Of a stretch of DNA of 52,695 nt, positions 52,254 through 52,695 are shown one piece after another (the first letter of the stretch is position 1; each line of letters opens with the position of its first letter). This DNA comes from an uncultured Actinomycetes bacterium. Its GTDB lineage: Bacteria; Actinomycetota; Actinomycetes; Nanopelagicales; Nanopelagicaceae. The notes under the pieces are model-generated. The model was given only the letters and a program-made list of their open reading frames with translations, did no database searches and was not told the origin of the DNA. Location of the stretch: positions 1 to 52,695 of the forward strand of contig CAIMOX010000029.1 of the NCBI GenBank assembly GCA_903843225.1, given 5' to 3'. A program made the translations under genes and the position numbers.

Positions 52254-52695
52254 ATGACCCAGAAGAGCCTCTTATTAGTACATGCCCATCCAGATGATGA
52301 GACGATCAACAACGGCGCGACGATGGCGATGTATGCCGCTGCGGGGTACAAGGTAACGCTAGTCACCTGCACCCGTGGTGAAGAGGGTGAGATATTGGTT
52401 CCGGAGTTGGCGCATCTCGCTGCAGATCGTGAGGATGGTCTGGCACCAATTCGTGAGGTCGAATTAGCAAATGCTATGGCAGCACTTGGTGTGACGGATC
52501 ATCGATTCCTCGGCGCACCTGATCATCAATATCGCGATAGCGGAATGATGGGAACGCCGCCGAATGATCGACCAGATGTTTTCTGGCAGGCAGATCTCGA
52601 TAGCGCAGCTCACCAACTTGCGAAGATTATTATCGAGGTAAAACCTCAAGTACTTGTTACCTACGATGAGATCGGCGGTTATGGCCACCCCGATC
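52254..52695 (+). CDS. mshB: Mycothiol deacetylase MshB (5' part, cut by window end)
   Basis: 147 codons are present without a stop. The zinc motif is [15 protein letters not shown] and the later [11 protein letters not shown] supplies the third ligand; [10 protein letters not shown] and [10 protein letters not shown] match mycobacterial MshB (Rv1170). MshB removes acetyl from GlcNAc-inositol in mycothiol synthesis. The related Mca amidase is the alternative. A leaderless -10 box lies 6 bases before the ATG. Confidence 0.85.
   Translation, partial: MTQKSLLLVHAHPDDETINNGATMAMYAAAGYKVTLVTCTRGEEGEILVPELAHLAADREDGLAPIREVELANAMAALGVTDHRFLGAPDHQYRDSGMMGTPPNDRPDVFWQADLDSAAHQLAKIIIEVKPQVLVTYDEIGGYGHPD

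Noticed and set aside
1-52695. Apparent excess of CGATCG/GATCG words across the window
   Set aside because: Striking by eye in many genes, but I cannot count it or correct for codon use here; no link to a modification system is visible in the window.
1-52695. CRISPR arrays, insertion sequences, prophage
   Set aside because: No regularly spaced repeats, transposase, integrase or phage structural genes were seen.

Overview
The window is dense bacterial chromosome of mid GC content: 55 protein genes (two cut by the window edges) and one tRNA, with no gene-free stretch over 300 bases. The protein set marks an actinobacterium (Actinomycetota): RegX3, CarD, LpqE-like lipoprotein, DUF3263, DUF3117, DUF3107, an AccA3/AccD5/AccE carboxylase, actinobacterial DapD and a mycothiol enzyme (MshB). 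Many neighbour pairs match gene orders I remember from Mycobacterium tuberculosis (lpqE-carD-ispD/F-cysS-rlmB; ppk1-mutT1; pmmB-deoD; accA3-maf-accE5-accD5-birA-purK/E; dapD to mgtE; DUF3107-tetR). Moderate GC, 1-8 base overlaps and tiny spacers suggest a small, streamlined planktonic lineage such as Nanopelagicales (acI); that placement is inference.

Layout. 1-9154: end of a SenX3-like kinase, RegX3, lipoprotein, CarD, fused IspDF, CysS, RlmB, Ppk1, MutT1-like hydrolase and Ppx. 9277-11867: tRNA-Thr, an unusually short NhaA-type antiporter whose 3' end runs antisense into the tRNA, and a DUF885 peptidase. 11936-22030: an accessory island of eight genes that looks like a phosphonate catabolism system: FAD amine oxidase, phosphonatase-like HAD hydrolase, four-part ABC importer, large metallophosphoesterase and a LuxR/MalT-type regulator. 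22016-30304: hydrolase, NDH-2, DUF3263, CNNM/CorC protein, TrpS, BMP-type binding protein, phosphomannomutase and purine nucleoside phosphorylase. 30314-36659: acyl-CoA carboxylase genes with Maf, divergent from BirA-PurK-PurE. 36662-41644: UDP-glucose dehydrogenase, glycosyltransferase, SpoIID-like protein, DapD, LOG. 41654-52695: sigma-region-4-like protein, DUF3117, PepA, methyltransferase, HtrA, TatB, Mrp, an MgtE-like sensor without membrane domain coupled to an NRAMP-type permease, DMT exporter, PHP esterase, DUF3107, TetR and the start of MshB.

Two themes stand out. First, phosphorus: RegX3 (phosphate response), Ppk1 and Ppx (polyphosphate) and the phosphonate island sit within 22 kb, and the island has a possible PHO-box-like repeat before its first gene. 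Second, transcription start architecture: 17 genes have a TANNNT hexamer followed by exactly 6 bases and then the start codon (three more have 7 bases), the expected geometry of leaderless mRNAs. This pattern fixes several start codons, shows that the short NhaA gene has its own promoter, and reveals a 17-base accD/birA intergenic region in which two oppositely directed -10 boxes overlap.

I ran no searches. Family assignments come from reading motifs and remembered homologues; promoter and operator calls are pattern-based predictions.
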